Positions 25,696 through 37,132 are shown, counted from the first letter of the stretch. The stretch: DNA of 64,000 nucleotides from CAYFFO01 sp964342485 (GCA_964342485.1 CAYFFO010000003.1:1-64000); one strand, 5' to 3'. A program made the numbers and translations. The notes: generated by a model not told the origin, from the sequence alone.

Positions 25696-26534
25696 GATTA
25701 AGGGACGCTTGGATTAATGCTAAAAATCAACTCTCAACAATTACTGACGAAGCACCATTGGAAGCCGAGGTGCTTTTACGCCATTCACTGGATATAGATA
25801 GATCGCACTTCTTAACTTTATTGGAACAAGATATACCATTAATAAAAATAAAAGAGCTTGAATCACTTATACATCGCCGTCTTCAAAGAGAGCCACTAGC
25901 CTACATCATTGGACACCGTGAATTCTACGGACTTGAAATTGCAGTGACACCCGATGTTCTTATACCAAGACAGGAAACAGAACTACTAGTTGAACAAATA
26001 ATTGAATCCGCTAAAACAATAAAAAACAAACAGCCAATAATAGCGGACATTGGCACTGGTAGTGGCGCAATTGCAATAGCTACAGCAAAACACTTACCGT
26101 TGTCACAGATCTATTGCACTGACATATCTGAAAAGGCTCTTCATATTGCCAATATGAACTTATTAAGACACCAATTAGATGATCGTATACACCTACTTTT
26201 AGGAGACCTACTTGAGCCAATAGACTTTTTCTTAGATATCATAGTATCTAACCTACCTTATCTAACTAATAACCAAATGATTAATCTGCCACCAGAAATT
26301 AAAAATGAACCTAGTATTGCTTTACACGGTGGTATAGATGGATTAAAGGAAATTAGAAGACTGATGCGAAATTCAGTAATGAAATTAAGACCGAAAGGTA
26401 CAATTATATTAGAAATTGATCCTTCGCAAGAAAAACATGTAATGAAATTAGCAGAAGAATGCTATCCTTCAGCGAAAATATCACCCATTACCGACCTTTC
26501 TCATACGGTTAGGGTGATCAAAATAACACTATGA
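25692..26534 (+). CDS. prmC: release factor glutamine N5-methyltransferase
   Basis: A 280-residue SAM-dependent methyltransferase that methylates the GGQ glutamine of release factors. There is an N-terminal helical domain, then EFYGLEIAVTPDVLIPRQET. SAM-binding motif I is DIGTGSGAIAIA (119-130). The catalytic tetrapeptide is NLPY (187-190) in place of the commoner NPPY, a variant found in some families. The ATG overlaps the prfA stop by four bases. Confidence 0.95.
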   Translation: MRLRDAWINAKNQLSTITDEAPLEAEVLLRHSLDIDRSHFLTLLEQDIPLIKIKELESLIHRRLQREPLAYIIGHREFYGLEIAVTPDVLIPRQETELLVEQIIESAKTIKNKQPIIADIGTGSGAIAIATAKHLPLSQIYCTDISEKALHIANMNLLRHQLDDRIHLLLGDLLEPIDFFLDIIVSNLPYLTNNQMINLPPEIKNEPSIALHGGIDGLKEIRRLMRNSVMKLRPKGTIILEIDPSQEKHVMKLAEECYPSAKISPITDLSHTVRVIKITL

Positions 26535-26633
26535 AAAAAACTCATGCCTTAATCCCCAAAAGAATATTTTAGTGTGTTTAATATGGAGACTTTACAATAA
26601 ATAAAAGCGTTAAGTTGGTAGAAATTTAATCCA

Positions 26634-27164
26634 ATGGATAATTTAGAACAAAGAACATTTAAAAATACTCTGTCCGATTTTGAAATAAATCTCCAATTAT
26701 CAGATAAATTTGATAATCTGCCACCCGAAAAATGGATATGTGAAGTTGCAAAAAGGGCATTGCTTGGTTCAAATGCACCTATAGGGAGTAGTGTCAGTAT
26801 TGTGATAACCACGGACGATGTTATTACAGAACTCAATGCGGCACATCGAGGATTGAATGAGACTACAGACGTACTAGCTTTCTCTTTTATTCATGAGGGT
26901 GAATATTATGGAGATCCAAAAAATATCAGCGAACCTAGAATTGATCCTTCTTTTAAACTACCACCAGGTGTGAATGAAACTCTGGGAGAAATAATAATTT
27001 CGTATCAACAGGCCGAAAGACAATCACGTGAATTCAGCCAAAGTCTTAATACTGAACTCGCTAAATTGATAACCCATGGGACACTACATTTGATGGGATA
27101 TGACCACCTTAAGCCTGATGAAAAAATAACTATGGAAGCTCTGGAAAAAGAAATTCTTAAATAA
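26634..27164 (+). CDS. ybeY: endoribonuclease YbeY
   Basis: A 176-residue UPF0054 protein. The zinc motif is HGTLHLMGYDH, with His148, His152 and His158. The middle block LNAAHRGLNETTDVLAFSF is also diagnostic. YbeY is a single-strand RNase needed for 16S rRNA 3'-end maturation and ribosome quality control. It lies 99 nt after prmC in the same direction and is convergent with a GNAT gene only 13 nt away. Confidence 0.95.
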   Translation: MDNLEQRTFKNTLSDFEINLQLSDKFDNLPPEKWICEVAKRALLGSNAPIGSSVSIVITTDDVITELNAAHRGLNETTDVLAFSFIHEGEYYGDPKNISEPRIDPSFKLPPGVNETLGEIIISYQQAERQSREFSQSLNTELAKLITHGTLHLMGYDHLKPDEKITMEALEKEILK

Positions 27165-27177
27165 TAATCTCTATAAT

Positions 27178-27669
27178 TTATTCAAGTGGCTTTATAAAGT
27201 GGACTTGCCGAACTAATTCTTTAAATCCCATTGCAGTATAGAGGCTATAACCAATCTCATTAGTTTCAAGAGTCTCAATTCTAACATAAGCCATACCTGC
27301 ATTTTTAAGAAAATCTATCGCATGGTTAATCAGTTGCCTACCGTAACCTTTACCTCGGAAACCAGATGCAATAGCAATATTGTTGATCCTTCCAATCCTA
27401 GATGTCACATCTATATTAGTTGTGACATAACCTATCAAAGTATTTTGTATTTCGCATACAAAAACACCATCCAAGTTAGTTAAGACATCTTTATGAATAT
27501 CCCTTAGTTTACGCGCCTGCCAATTTTCACCATTAACCTCTCCAAAGGAACGTTCAATAATTTGGTCAATCGAGACTCCATTAAAAGCTTCTGCAGTTAT
27601 CAATTTAATTTCATCAAGATCACTTTCTTTGCAAGAGCGAACGAGTAAATTAGTGCTGTTTGTATTCAA
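27178..27669 (-). CDS. GNAT-family N-acetyltransferase
   Basis: A 163-residue single-domain acetyltransferase. The acetyl-CoA pyrophosphate loop is NNIAIASGFRGKGYGRQLIN. The C-terminal part, YVRIETLETNEIGYSLYTAM followed by GFKEL, is the usual beta5-helix region. The substrate is not predictable. It is upstream of no obvious partner. Confidence 0.88.
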   Translation of the reverse strand: MNTNSTNLLVRSCKESDLDEIKLITAEAFNGVSIDQIIERSFGEVNGENWQARKLRDIHKDVLTNLDGVFVCEIQNTLIGYVTTNIDVTSRIGRINNIAIASGFRGKGYGRQLINHAIDFLKNAGMAYVRIETLETNEIGYSLYTAMGFKELVRQVHFIKPLE

Positions 27670-27777
27670 TTAATCCACTTAGTTTAAAGATTGATACTGT
27701 GACTACGATAAGAACTTTCCAATATTCAATTAACTATCAAACCATTAATCCCTTCTAAATCGAAATGTAAATCTAGA

Positions 27778-28743
27778 TCACAGTTCAGGGATTTTGCCTA
27801 TTAGGATATCCGCAAGTTTAGTAAAATCAATGTTGCCACCAGACACGACACAAGCTATCTTGCCAAGTCCAGCCTTGCCATTCTGAGCAGCTGCAACAGA
27901 GACAGCTCCACCTCCTTCAGCTATAACATAATTGCTCTTGGCTAAATTCCTAATTGATTCGGCAATATCGCCAACTTCTACAACTAAAGATCCGTCTAAA
28001 AGACGTTTTGCCAAACTGAACATCTCTGGTTGTACTATTGGAGATCCAATAGCATCAACAAAAGTAAGTTCATAATCGATATTTGTCGGCTTACCTGATT
28101 CAAAAGCTGCAGCTAATGGAGCTGAGGTAGAAGCTTCTGCAGCATAAACTTTTGTATCTGGCTTAATGGCTTTTATTGATGATGCAATGCCACAACATAA
28201 TCCGCCTCCACCATATGCTGCTATCACGGCATCCACATCTGGGAGATCTTCTAATATTTCTAGCCCAATTGTTGCATTCCCCGCCATGACCATTGGTTCA
28301 CTAAATGGATGAATGAATTTTCCAGACATCCCACGATATTTCCGAGTACCAAAAATCTTAGCAAATTCCTGGAAAGGTGTTTTTATATATTCGCCTCCAA
28401 GCCTATTTATATTATCTAATTTTGTCTCAGGGGCATTTTCAGGAACAATGGAAGTAGCTTTAATACTCAGGTCTCTAGCAGCCCAAGATAAGGCCTGAGC
28501 AGTATTGCCAGCACTTACCGTCCAAACGCCATCAGACAGATCACTTTTTGAAATCTGTTTAATAGTGTTTGTTACACCCCGTAATTTAAAAGATCCGACC
28601 GGTTGTAAATTCTCTAGTTTTAGATATATCTGAATATCATCTGATGTTTGTTTCATTCTAATTAACGGGGTTCTTACCACAGATCCAGCTATTAATCTTT
28701 GTGCTTTTATTGCCTGATCTAAGGATATTATGTCGTGTTTCAT
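27778..28743 (-). CDS. threonine/serine dehydratase-like PLP enzyme (copy 2)
   Basis: A 321-residue fold-type II PLP enzyme. The PLP lysine lies in LQPVGSFKLRGV, the asparagine loop is TVSAGNTAQALSWAARD, and the phosphate-binding glycine loop is AAYGGGGLC. There is no regulatory ACT domain, so it resembles catabolic dehydratases or serine racemases (TdcB/EutB-like). It is a paralogue of the gene directly upstream, 25 nt away, suggesting tandem duplication and divergence. Confidence 0.88.
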   Translation of the reverse strand: MKHDIISLDQAIKAQRLIAGSVVRTPLIRMKQTSDDIQIYLKLENLQPVGSFKLRGVTNTIKQISKSDLSDGVWTVSAGNTAQALSWAARDLSIKATSIVPENAPETKLDNINRLGGEYIKTPFQEFAKIFGTRKYRGMSGKFIHPFSEPMVMAGNATIGLEILEDLPDVDAVIAAYGGGGLCCGIASSIKAIKPDTKVYAAEASTSAPLAAAFESGKPTNIDYELTFVDAIGSPIVQPEMFSLAKRLLDGSLVVEVGDIAESIRNLAKSNYVIAEGGGAVSVAAAQNGKAGLGKIACVVSGGNIDFTKLADILIGKIPEL

Positions 28744-28768
28744 GTCTTAATAATATGCCTGTAACTCT

Positions 28769-29746
28769 TCATGGAGCCTTGTCAGAAAGAATATTAGCAA
28801 GCTTATCAGAATCTATGTTCCCACCAGATACAACGGCCACAACTTTACCTTGTGGTGTTGCACTAAAAAGCGTTCCTGCAACAGATGCTGCTCCAGCGCC
28901 TTCTGCAACAACGTGTGCACGCTCTGCTATCAACTTAACTGCCTTTGCAGTTTCTTCCATGCTAGAGACAATAGACCCATCAAGAATATTTTTTACCAGT
29001 GGCCAAACATCTTCAAACACGTGTGGCGAACCTATTCCACTTACAAAACTAGTTGGATGTTCAATTTCAACAGGTTTTCCTGCTGCCAATGAGGCTGAGA
29101 AAGCTGCTCCAAACTCCACTTCAGCCGCATAAACACGAGTATTTGGTTTAATATACTTAACAGCGGACGCAACACTAGCTGCAAACCCTCCCCCCCCATA
29201 AGGCACTAACACCGCATCAACGTCAGGAAGATCCTCCACTATTTCTAACCCAACTGTAGCATTACCGGCCATCACATCAGGATTACTGAATGGATGTATA
29301 AACAAACCTTGCATTCCTGAAAGACTATGAACCCGAGCTATTTCCAGTATCTTTAACCAGGGTACTTTTATAATCTTTGAACCCAGTTTTTCAATAGCGT
29401 CCAATTTTGCTTTTGGGGTAATATCTGCCACAACTGCAGTACAATCTAATCCGAAATTGCGAGCAGCTGTCGCAACAGCCAGAGCCATATTGCCAGAACT
29501 CGCCGTCCAGACTCCCTTATCAAGCTTTACCGGATCTGCTAATTTTATAGCGTTTACTGCTCCCCTGAGTTTAAAAGCTCCACTTGGTTGCAAGTTTTCC
29601 AATTTCAAGTAGATCTCAGTGTGTTGGGCTCTTAAACCATCATAATTGAATCTTAACAAAGGTGTCCTTATTGTAGAATCGGAAATCCTGTGTCTTGCTG
29701 AACGGATTTCTTCAATTGGTACCGGTTTTAATGATTTCATACTCAC
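28769..29746 (-). CDS. threonine/serine dehydratase-like PLP enzyme (copy 1)
   Basis: A 325-residue PLP enzyme of fold-type II. The PLP lysine is in LQPSGAFKLRGAVN, the asparagine loop is TASSGNMALAVATAARN, and the phosphate loop is VPYGGGGFAAS. It shares layout with its downstream neighbour but differs in the substrate loop (SSGNMA against SAGNTA), so substrates may differ. It starts at a GTG four bases after the uvrA stop, or at the ATG two codons later (29740). Confidence 0.88.
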   Translation of the reverse strand: MSMKSLKPVPIEEIRSARHRISDSTIRTPLLRFNYDGLRAQHTEIYLKLENLQPSGAFKLRGAVNAIKLADPVKLDKGVWTASSGNMALAVATAARNFGLDCTAVVADITPKAKLDAIEKLGSKIIKVPWLKILEIARVHSLSGMQGLFIHPFSNPDVMAGNATVGLEIVEDLPDVDAVLVPYGGGGFAASVASAVKYIKPNTRVYAAEVEFGAAFSASLAAGKPVEIEHPTSFVSGIGSPHVFEDVWPLVKNILDGSIVSSMEETAKAVKLIAERAHVVAEGAGAASVAGTLFSATPQGKVVAVVSGGNIDSDKLANILSDKAP

Positions 29747-29750
29747 CCAC

Positions 29751-32738
29751 TCAATTACTATTGGATTTTATAGTTATCTCAAGATATGACTTAAGAAATT
29801 TTCCGGTCTTTGAAATTTTCATTTCACAGATATCTTCTGGTGTCCCTGTTGTGACAATATAACCACCTGCATTACCAGCTTCAGGACCCAAATCAATAAT
29901 CCAATCAGCATTTTTCATTAAATCCATATGATGTTCTATCAAAATTACCGAATTACCTGCATCTACAAGTCTATGTAGAACCCGAAGCAGAAAAGCACAA
30001 TCCTCAAATGATAACCCTGTAGTAGGTTCATCAAGTATATAAAGAGTTTTCCCTGTAGCTCTTTTTGATAGTTCTGTACTTAATTTAACTCTCTGGGCTT
30101 CCCCTCCACTTAAATGCGTTGCAGGCTGCCCAAGGCGTATATAACCTAACCCAACATCTCTCATTGTTTCTAACCGGTTTTTTATCCTGGGAATGTTTTG
30201 AAAATGATCTAGTGCTTCAGTAACTGTCATATCTAGAACTTCCGCTATATTTTTACCCTTGTATTTAATTTCCAATGCTTCACGATTATACCTTTGTCCA
30301 TCACAAATATCGCAAGGTACAGACACGTCTGGCAAAAAATGCATCTCGATACTTACTGAGCCATCACCTGAACACGCTTCACAACGTCCTCCCTTTACGT
30401 TAAAAGAAAAACGCCCCGGTTTATATCCTCTGACTCTCGATTCATGCATTGTGGAAAAAAGTTCTCGAATAGGAGTAAATGTTCCAGTGTAGGTAGCAGG
30501 ATTGCTACGTGGAGTCCTTCCAATCGGAGATTGGTCAATATTTACAACTTTATCGATATGATCGGTGCCTTCGATCGAGTCACAATCACCAGGCCTATCC
30601 TTGGAACTATAGTAATGTTGAGCTAATTTCTTATATAACACCTCATTAATTAAAGTACTTTTACCAGAACCAGATACTCCTGTAACACAAACTAGCATAC
30701 CCAATGGTATTTCCACATCAATGTTTTTTAAATTGTGCTCTCGAGCACCTTTAATAACAATTGATTTGGTATTACCAGATCTCCTGTTTCTTGGTAAAGG
30801 TATTACCCTAGTATGTCCTAGATACTGACCTGTAATTGATTCAGGCATTTCAATAATTTCTTCAACTGTACCTTCAGCAATCACATTCCCGCCATATTCT
30901 CCAGCCCCAGGTCCTAGATCAATTATATGATCGGAAGCTCTCATGATGGCTTCATCATGTTCCACGATCAAAACTGTGTTGCCAATATCTCTTAATCGTT
31001 CCAAAGTAGAAATTAACCTTGAATCATCAGCAGGATGAAGACCAACAGAAGGTTCATCACAAACATAAAGTACGCCCATCAATCCAGCACCAATTTGAGT
31101 AGCAAGCCTGATTCTTTGAGCTTCACCTCCACTCAAGGTAGCTGAAGTACGATCTAATGTTAAGTAGTCAAGGCCAATATCGCTTAGAAATAAAAGCCTG
31201 CCTTCAATCTCTTTTAATATTTGTGAAGCAATCGCATATTCCCGTGCATTAAGTTTTTTACTATTCCCCATTTCGTTATTGGCTACAGGGTTTGAAGATT
31301 CTTTTAAACATTTTTTGTTTGTATCGGTTGATTCAGAAACGTGACCCAGGCTAATTTTATAGTCGTCTGAAAGCTCTACTAACGATGCTATCCAAGCACG
31401 TGCTTCAAATATCGATTTAGATGTTACATCAGTAATATTCAATTCTCCTACAGTTACAGCCAAAGCTTCTGGTTTTAACCGTTGTCCTTTACAGGATTTG
31501 CAAGGTCTGGAAGACATATATCTTTCTATATCAGTCCTTATCCTATTTGAACCAGTCTCACGATAACGACGATGCAGGTTATTAACGACACCTTCAAAAG
31601 TAGATTGCCATTCAATAGTGCGACCCTTGCGACTCTTATGAGTCAGTAAAACTTTTTCGTTGTCTCTACCATACAAAATAAGTTCAATCTGGTCTTTGCT
31701 AAGTTTTTTAATTGGAATATCTGTTGGTATCCTGTAAACCCGACTGAGTGCCTCAACCATTGGGCCTCCTTGAGACCTTTCCCACCATCTAGAAAAAGAA
31801 TTCCTGGCCCAAGGACGTATCGCTCCTTCACTTATTGACAAATCTTGATTAGGTATAACTAGTTCCGGGTCTACCTCTAAACGATATCCTATACCTGTGC
31901 ATGTCACACACGCACCATGGGGATTGTTAAAACTAAATGTCCTAGGCTCTATTTCGCCTAAACTTAAATTGCAATGAACACAGGAAAAACGTTCAGAAAA
32001 TAGTTTCTCACGACCGTCAGTATCTGATATTAGAACAGTCCCAGCAGACATCTTCAGGGCGCTCTCAACAGAATCTGAAACGCGTAACGTGTCAGCCGTT
32101 TTACCAAGGACAAGTCGATCAACAACGATTTCTATATTATGCCATTTTTGTTTGTCTAGATTGAACTCTTCTGATAAATCTCGTATTTCACCATTCACCC
32201 GTATCCTTACATAACCTGAGCGTCTCGCATTTTCGAAAATGTCTTTGTGCTGACCTTTTCTCCTTCTGATCATTGGAGCCATAATCTGTATACGGGTGCC
32301 CAATTTCATCGACAAAATTGAATCAACAATCTGTTGAACCGTTTGCATCTCTACCTGTCTTTTACATTTATAGCAGTGGGCCCGGCCTGCTCGTGCGAAC
32401 AGTAATCGCAAGTAATCGTATATTTCGGTAACTGTTCCAACAGTAGATCTAGGGTTCTTTGATACACCCTTCTGATCAATGGAAATAGCTGGGGAAAGAC
32501 CCTCAATTGAATCAACTTCAGGCTTCTCCATACGTCCTAAAAATTGACGTGCATATGCAGAAAGAGATTCTACATAACGCCGTTGTCCTTCAGCATAAAT
32601 TGTGTCAAACGCAAGAGAACTTTTCCCAGAACCCGACACACCTGTGATAACAACAAGTCTGTTTCTTGGAATTGTTAGATCAATATTCTTTAGGTTATGT
32701 TCTCTTGCCCCCTGAACAACAATGTTTTCTAACGCCAA
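29751..32738 (-). CDS. uvrA: excinuclease ABC subunit A
   Basis: A 995-residue UvrA, the damage-recognition ATPase of nucleotide excision repair. Two ABC modules are seen: Walker A GVSGSGKSS (33-41) and the second GVSGSGKST. The signature loops are LSGGEAQRIRLA and LSGGEAQRVKLS. Zinc modules are CVHC...CVTC and CEAC...CDIC. A polar insertion of about 30 residues (including SNPVANNEMGNSKKL) precedes the usual AREYAIASQILKEI, making it somewhat longer than most. The start is a TTG with GGAGG seven bases upstream. Confidence 0.97.
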   Translation of the reverse strand: MALENIVVQGAREHNLKNIDLTIPRNRLVVITGVSGSGKSSLAFDTIYAEGQRRYVESLSAYARQFLGRMEKPEVDSIEGLSPAISIDQKGVSKNPRSTVGTVTEIYDYLRLLFARAGRAHCYKCKRQVEMQTVQQIVDSILSMKLGTRIQIMAPMIRRRKGQHKDIFENARRSGYVRIRVNGEIRDLSEEFNLDKQKWHNIEIVVDRLVLGKTADTLRVSDSVESALKMSAGTVLISDTDGREKLFSERFSCVHCNLSLGEIEPRTFSFNNPHGACVTCTGIGYRLEVDPELVIPNQDLSISEGAIRPWARNSFSRWWERSQGGPMVEALSRVYRIPTDIPIKKLSKDQIELILYGRDNEKVLLTHKSRKGRTIEWQSTFEGVVNNLHRRYRETGSNRIRTDIERYMSSRPCKSCKGQRLKPEALAVTVGELNITDVTSKSIFEARAWIASLVELSDDYKISLGHVSESTDTNKKCLKESSNPVANNEMGNSKKLNAREYAIASQILKEIEGRLLFLSDIGLDYLTLDRTSATLSGGEAQRIRLATQIGAGLMGVLYVCDEPSVGLHPADDSRLISTLERLRDIGNTVLIVEHDEAIMRASDHIIDLGPGAGEYGGNVIAEGTVEEIIEMPESITGQYLGHTRVIPLPRNRRSGNTKSIVIKGAREHNLKNIDVEIPLGMLVCVTGVSGSGKSTLINEVLYKKLAQHYYSSKDRPGDCDSIEGTDHIDKVVNIDQSPIGRTPRSNPATYTGTFTPIRELFSTMHESRVRGYKPGRFSFNVKGGRCEACSGDGSVSIEMHFLPDVSVPCDICDGQRYNREALEIKYKGKNIAEVLDMTVTEALDHFQNIPRIKNRLETMRDVGLGYIRLGQPATHLSGGEAQRVKLSTELSKRATGKTLYILDEPTTGLSFEDCAFLLRVLHRLVDAGNSVILIEHHMDLMKNADWIIDLGPEAGNAGGYIVTTGTPEDICEMKISKTGKFLKSYLEITIKSNSN

Positions 32739-32850
32739 TCGATTTCCTCCACATCAATATTTCGAAAACGTATTTGTAGTATAAGATTTATTAAACGTAA
32801 ATCTGGAATTATACAACTCCACTTAAACCATCAATAATTTTCTACATGAA

Positions 32851-34670
32851 CTATTTTGGGTCAATACTTTGGAGAGGAAGGACGACACATGAAGCTCGAT
32901 CAGGTTCATGATAAATTGTTTGATTAGCAACACTATATGAACGATCATCACCAAGAGAATTACCAGTATTCGGATTGACATCAAATCTTGGCCAATTACT
33001 ACTACTTACATCCAATCTTATTTTGTGTCCTTTACGAAAAACATTTGATGTCGGATAAAGTTGAAAAACAAACTCATAAGCCATATCCGGCTGCAATAAT
33101 TCCGACTTTTCCCATCCATTTCTATAACGAGCTCGAATTATTGAATCAGTTATATTGAAAGCTAACCCATCAGGAAAGTTACTGCTAGGAGGATATACAT
33201 CAATTAATTTAGCAGTAAAATCTGTGTCTAAAGCTGAGGATGATGCCCATAATCTCATTTCAACTGGCCCTGTCAATTCCACTTCATCCTCTAATGTTTT
33301 TGTTTGATATGTAAGGACATCATGCCTAGATTGTAATGGTAATGTATCTACACAACCGATAAAATCAGACCGTCCTCTTTGATCAAAGGATCCTGGCCTG
33401 ATAATTATGTCGGCTGCTGAGATACCTCCTCCAATAGTTGGAACTGGATTACATGGATCGAAAGTATACTTTGTACAAGAATTACCATCATTTATAGGCA
33501 AATCTTTTGATAATAATCCGTTGCTATGAAGATAAAAAGGCGTAAATGACGTGTCAGGAAGAGGCCAATCCTCTTCTTCTCTCCAAAAACCACCATGATC
33601 GATTCGACCTGGATATTCAGAGCCATCACCTGGAGAGCCCAATATCGCTCTATCATCCTGGCCAGTACCCATAGTAAATATCTTCACTGGCTTCCATTGT
33701 TTCACATTTGTGTTGAGTCCTTTCAAATAAGCATCAAACCAAGATAACTTCAAATCCATATAGTTAATTTGGGCATCTGTACCAAAGTAAAAATCACCAG
33801 AATACGTAGTTTCATATTCACCGTGAGTCCAGGGACCCATCAATAAATGTTGATTCGCTGTCTTAATTTTACTTAACTTGACGTAACTCTCACATGTGTT
33901 ACGAGCATAGGAATCGTACCATCCACCCAAATATAGTGTTGGTATATCAGCATGTTCCTCGTAATATTCAGACATCGCGTACCCACGCTGTTTCCAATAT
34001 TCATCGTATTCTCCACGGGTCTGAATATCTATAGCCCAACGTTCATAAGATGGCAGCCGCCTCAGTATTGTTGCACCTTGGCGGATGGGAAATTGATTAA
34101 CCAGATCAGTCATATAATGCGTATATGCACGCATAATCTCAGATTTTAGGCTAGGATCTGACTCTGCCTCTTGACTTGTAGCCGCCATACGAAACACATA
34201 AACTAGAAAACGTTGTTCCAGAGCCCCATTCTGACGCATAGAACTATGGTAGTAATTAGAGGCGCCCACTGACACAATCATTGTGCTGAGATGGGGAGGA
34301 TTTAAAGTTGCTAAAGCAGCTTGATCACTACCTGCATATGAATCTCCCATAGTACCGACCTTGCCATTGCTCCATTCCTGTGTACCTAACCATTCCACTG
34401 TATCAAACCCATCTGGAGCTTCTTTAGCAAATGGATACCATTCTCCTTCAGATGAAAATCGGCCTCTCACATCCTGCATGGCGCAAACATAACCCCGCCT
34501 TGCAAGAAATTTGGCGTCTAATACTGCCTTTGGGGCAGACTTATCATAAGGAGTCCTAACAAGAACAACAGGAAATTTTTCAGGCGCTATATTTCCATCC
34601 AACGCAGGGAAATACAAATCTGTAGCAAGAGAAACATTATCCTTCATAGGAATCATAACATTAGTTGAGG
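32851..34670 (-). CDS. CocE/NonD-family alpha/beta hydrolase (5' end in gap)
   Basis: At least 601 residues of an X-Pro dipeptidyl-peptidase S15-type hydrolase. The region VPLRTPYDK-like LVRTPYDKSA, GYVCAMQDVRGRFSSEG and the nucleophile elbow GDSYAG (Ser at about 106 from the first Met) are diagnostic. LMGPWTHGEYE carries the conserved His region. The C-terminal jelly-roll reads GHKIRLDVSSSNWPRFD. Members hydrolyse acyl esters or peptides. The frame stays open from MIPMKDNV into the N run, so the true start probably lies in the gap. Confidence 0.85.
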
Positions 34671-34770
34671 NNNNNNNNNNNNNNNNNNNNNNNNNNNNNN
34701 NNNNNNNNNNNNNNNNNNNNNNNNNNNNNNNNNNNNNNNNNNNNNNNNNNNNNNNNNNNNNNNNNNNNNN
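34671..34770. other. 100-N scaffold gap between acylase and CocE-like genes
   Basis: A run of exactly 100 N. It removes the 3' end of the acylase gene and the 5' end of the CocE-like gene, so the real missing length is unknown and probably larger. Confidence 0.95.
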
Positions 34771-36908
34771 CGAGCAACAGATAACCCATTTACTTGAAAA
34801 GGATCAAGAGTTTGATAAGAAGCTGCATGTGGAGTGTCACCATCACCATTCATAGGAAAAGAAGGAGGGTCCAAGATGGTAGATAATTCAGGAAAAGCAG
34901 AAGAAAGGGTGTGTCTCGGTTTGGTGGCATGAATTTTACCCCATTTCCATAATGACATATCACTTCCTAAAGTGACCTTCAGCCACGTTATACCTTTCGA
35001 AAATGCATCTGTGAACAATGATCGCCAGTTATGGCCATCTGGCAGAAGCGTAATATCATTGTTAATGGCATCAATAATGAATTTAGCTCTTAATTGTGCA
35101 AGATGCATAGGAGCACCACGCCCACCAGATGAAATCGCTTCTCCCACCAAAGGCCCCAGAATATGTTCGAAAAGCGTCCATTCAAGCTCTCTACGAAAAG
35201 CAGAATAGATAGTAGGCCCAACTGAATCGCGATCCATCGATCCATCCCAACTTGCAAACTCAGCCAATCCCTTTGTCAAAAAACTATCATTAAATTTAAT
35301 ACCTTCTAGCAGTTTCAAATATGTTTCAGCAGGAATTGACCGAATTTCATTGTGTATCGCCAGCATATCTTTAGGAGAAGCATTGTCCAATTTTTCAACT
35401 ATTCTTTTTATAGAACGAGCGCGATAATCAAGACCAAAGTGCACTGCAATATAATGCGGATAGTCACTCGGAGCAATCCTGTTATTGGCAGTTACTATAT
35501 AACCGATATCGGGATTTCTAGAACGAACCTGTTCTTCAAAAGGCACATTGCCACTCCACTCGTATTCACCCGACCATCCAGGTACAGGGAGCCATCTATT
35601 TAATTCAGGCCTGACAGGAAGCCTTCCACGGTTTAAATATTCTATGTCCCCATTAATGTCAGCGAAAACAAAATTATTGCTAGGATCAACCCAACCTCTC
35701 ATCGCCTCATCCATCTCATCAATATTTTTAGAATTCAACATTGGCAGTAAACATTGAGCCCAAGTATTTACTTGATCAGTACCAGTGTATTTAAAAGAAA
35801 TCCCATAACCTGAAGAAGGTTCTCCCATAATAATAGGCCCATGATGAGTGCTGACTAGTTCCACATTTACAGTATCCCCGTCCCTGGTAAAAATAGTCTC
35901 CTGACGCACATCCGATTTTTTCCAATCACCTTTCCATTCATATTCGTAATTTGCAGATCCCTTAAATCTTTCTATATATAAATCTTGGTAATCAGCTTGA
36001 GCATGTGTGACAGACCAGGCTACTTTGGCATTATGACCAAAATGCGGGAATCCCGGACAGCCCGGGAATGACAGGCCAATCACATCAAAATCAGGACATG
36101 CCACATGATTCTGATAATAAACACTTGGAGTATCAAGAGGCCTATGTGGATCTCCAGCTAAAATCGGTTTGCCTGAATATGTCCTTTCGCCACTAAGTAC
36201 CCAGTTATTGCTCCCAGAATCTACATTGTCTAACCAACTTAGATCAGAAAGCCCCTGAGTTAGATGATCTAGTACCTCCCAGGAACCGCTCACATAATCA
36301 CTACCAGGAGGTGTAATTAAAAGTTGTCCATCAGGATAATCTGGAATAATTTTTGCTGCTTCTTCGGGTCCAAGAGCTTTAATAAGCTTAGCCCTCCAAA
36401 TCTTTCCTTCAAAAACTCCCATTAGAATATGTCGTGTTTTAAATACTGCTAGACAATCTTCAGGTTTCCATGATTCCGGATGTAAACCGGTGATCTTAAA
36501 CTCCACTGGTAATCTACTTGTCGTATTAATAAATGTGTTAACACCAAGGGTGTAGGCTTCTATAATATTTTTCGTCTCTTTATTCAATGCAGCGTAATCT
36601 GCTTCAACTGAAGATTTGATCATGAATTTCCGCATTAGAATATCGTCATTTATTCCTTCATCTCCAACAACTTCAGCCCATCTACCGTAGCCCACACGTC
36701 TATCTCTTTCCATATGCCACAATCTATCTTGAGCAGTTGCTAGACCTTGTCCAAAAAACGCATCATGTGTCGTAAAGGCTTCGATGTGGGGAATACCTTT
36801 GGTATCGCGATAGATAGTAATGTCACTATCTATACTTCCAACAGTTAAAGTAGAAGAAACGTCAGGAAGGGCGGCGCTAAGATCAGCCGATGTAATCGTA
36901 TCAACCAT
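34771..36908 (-). CDS. penicillin acylase-family hydrolase (3' end in gap)
   Basis: 712 codons of an Ntn-hydrolase of peptidase family S45. After an N-terminal DITIYRDTKGIPHIEA and the chain GQGLATAQDRLWHMERDRR, the catalytic serine of the mature beta chain is Ser233 in SGSNNWVLSG, with FGHNAKVAWSVTHAQ further on. Such precursors self-cleave before the Ser. No signal peptide is visible, so a cytoplasmic location is likely, unlike secreted penicillin G acylase; quorum-signal or acyl-amide hydrolysis is possible. The start ATG has GGAGG ten bases upstream. The last part, including the usual C-terminus, is lost in the gap. Confidence 0.88.
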
Positions 36909-37132
36909 TTTGATAATACCTCCATCACAACCTAAATCAAATTATCCCACCTAGTAGACAAGCCTTAAAGAATCCTTACTTCAAATCGTAATTTTATTGC
37001 TCATATCAGGGCAGTCTGTAATTACAATTATACAAATCGCTAATCAAATTCACATCGGAGAAACCAAAATAATAAGTCGACTTTCAATATAGTAAGATCA
37101 TTGCAACCCTTGGGATAAAGATTAATCGGTAA

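Noticed and set aside
34653..34670. Acylase reading continued across the N run to PQLML
   Set aside because: The frame through an N run of arbitrary length is meaningless; those bases belong to the start region of the CocE-like gene.
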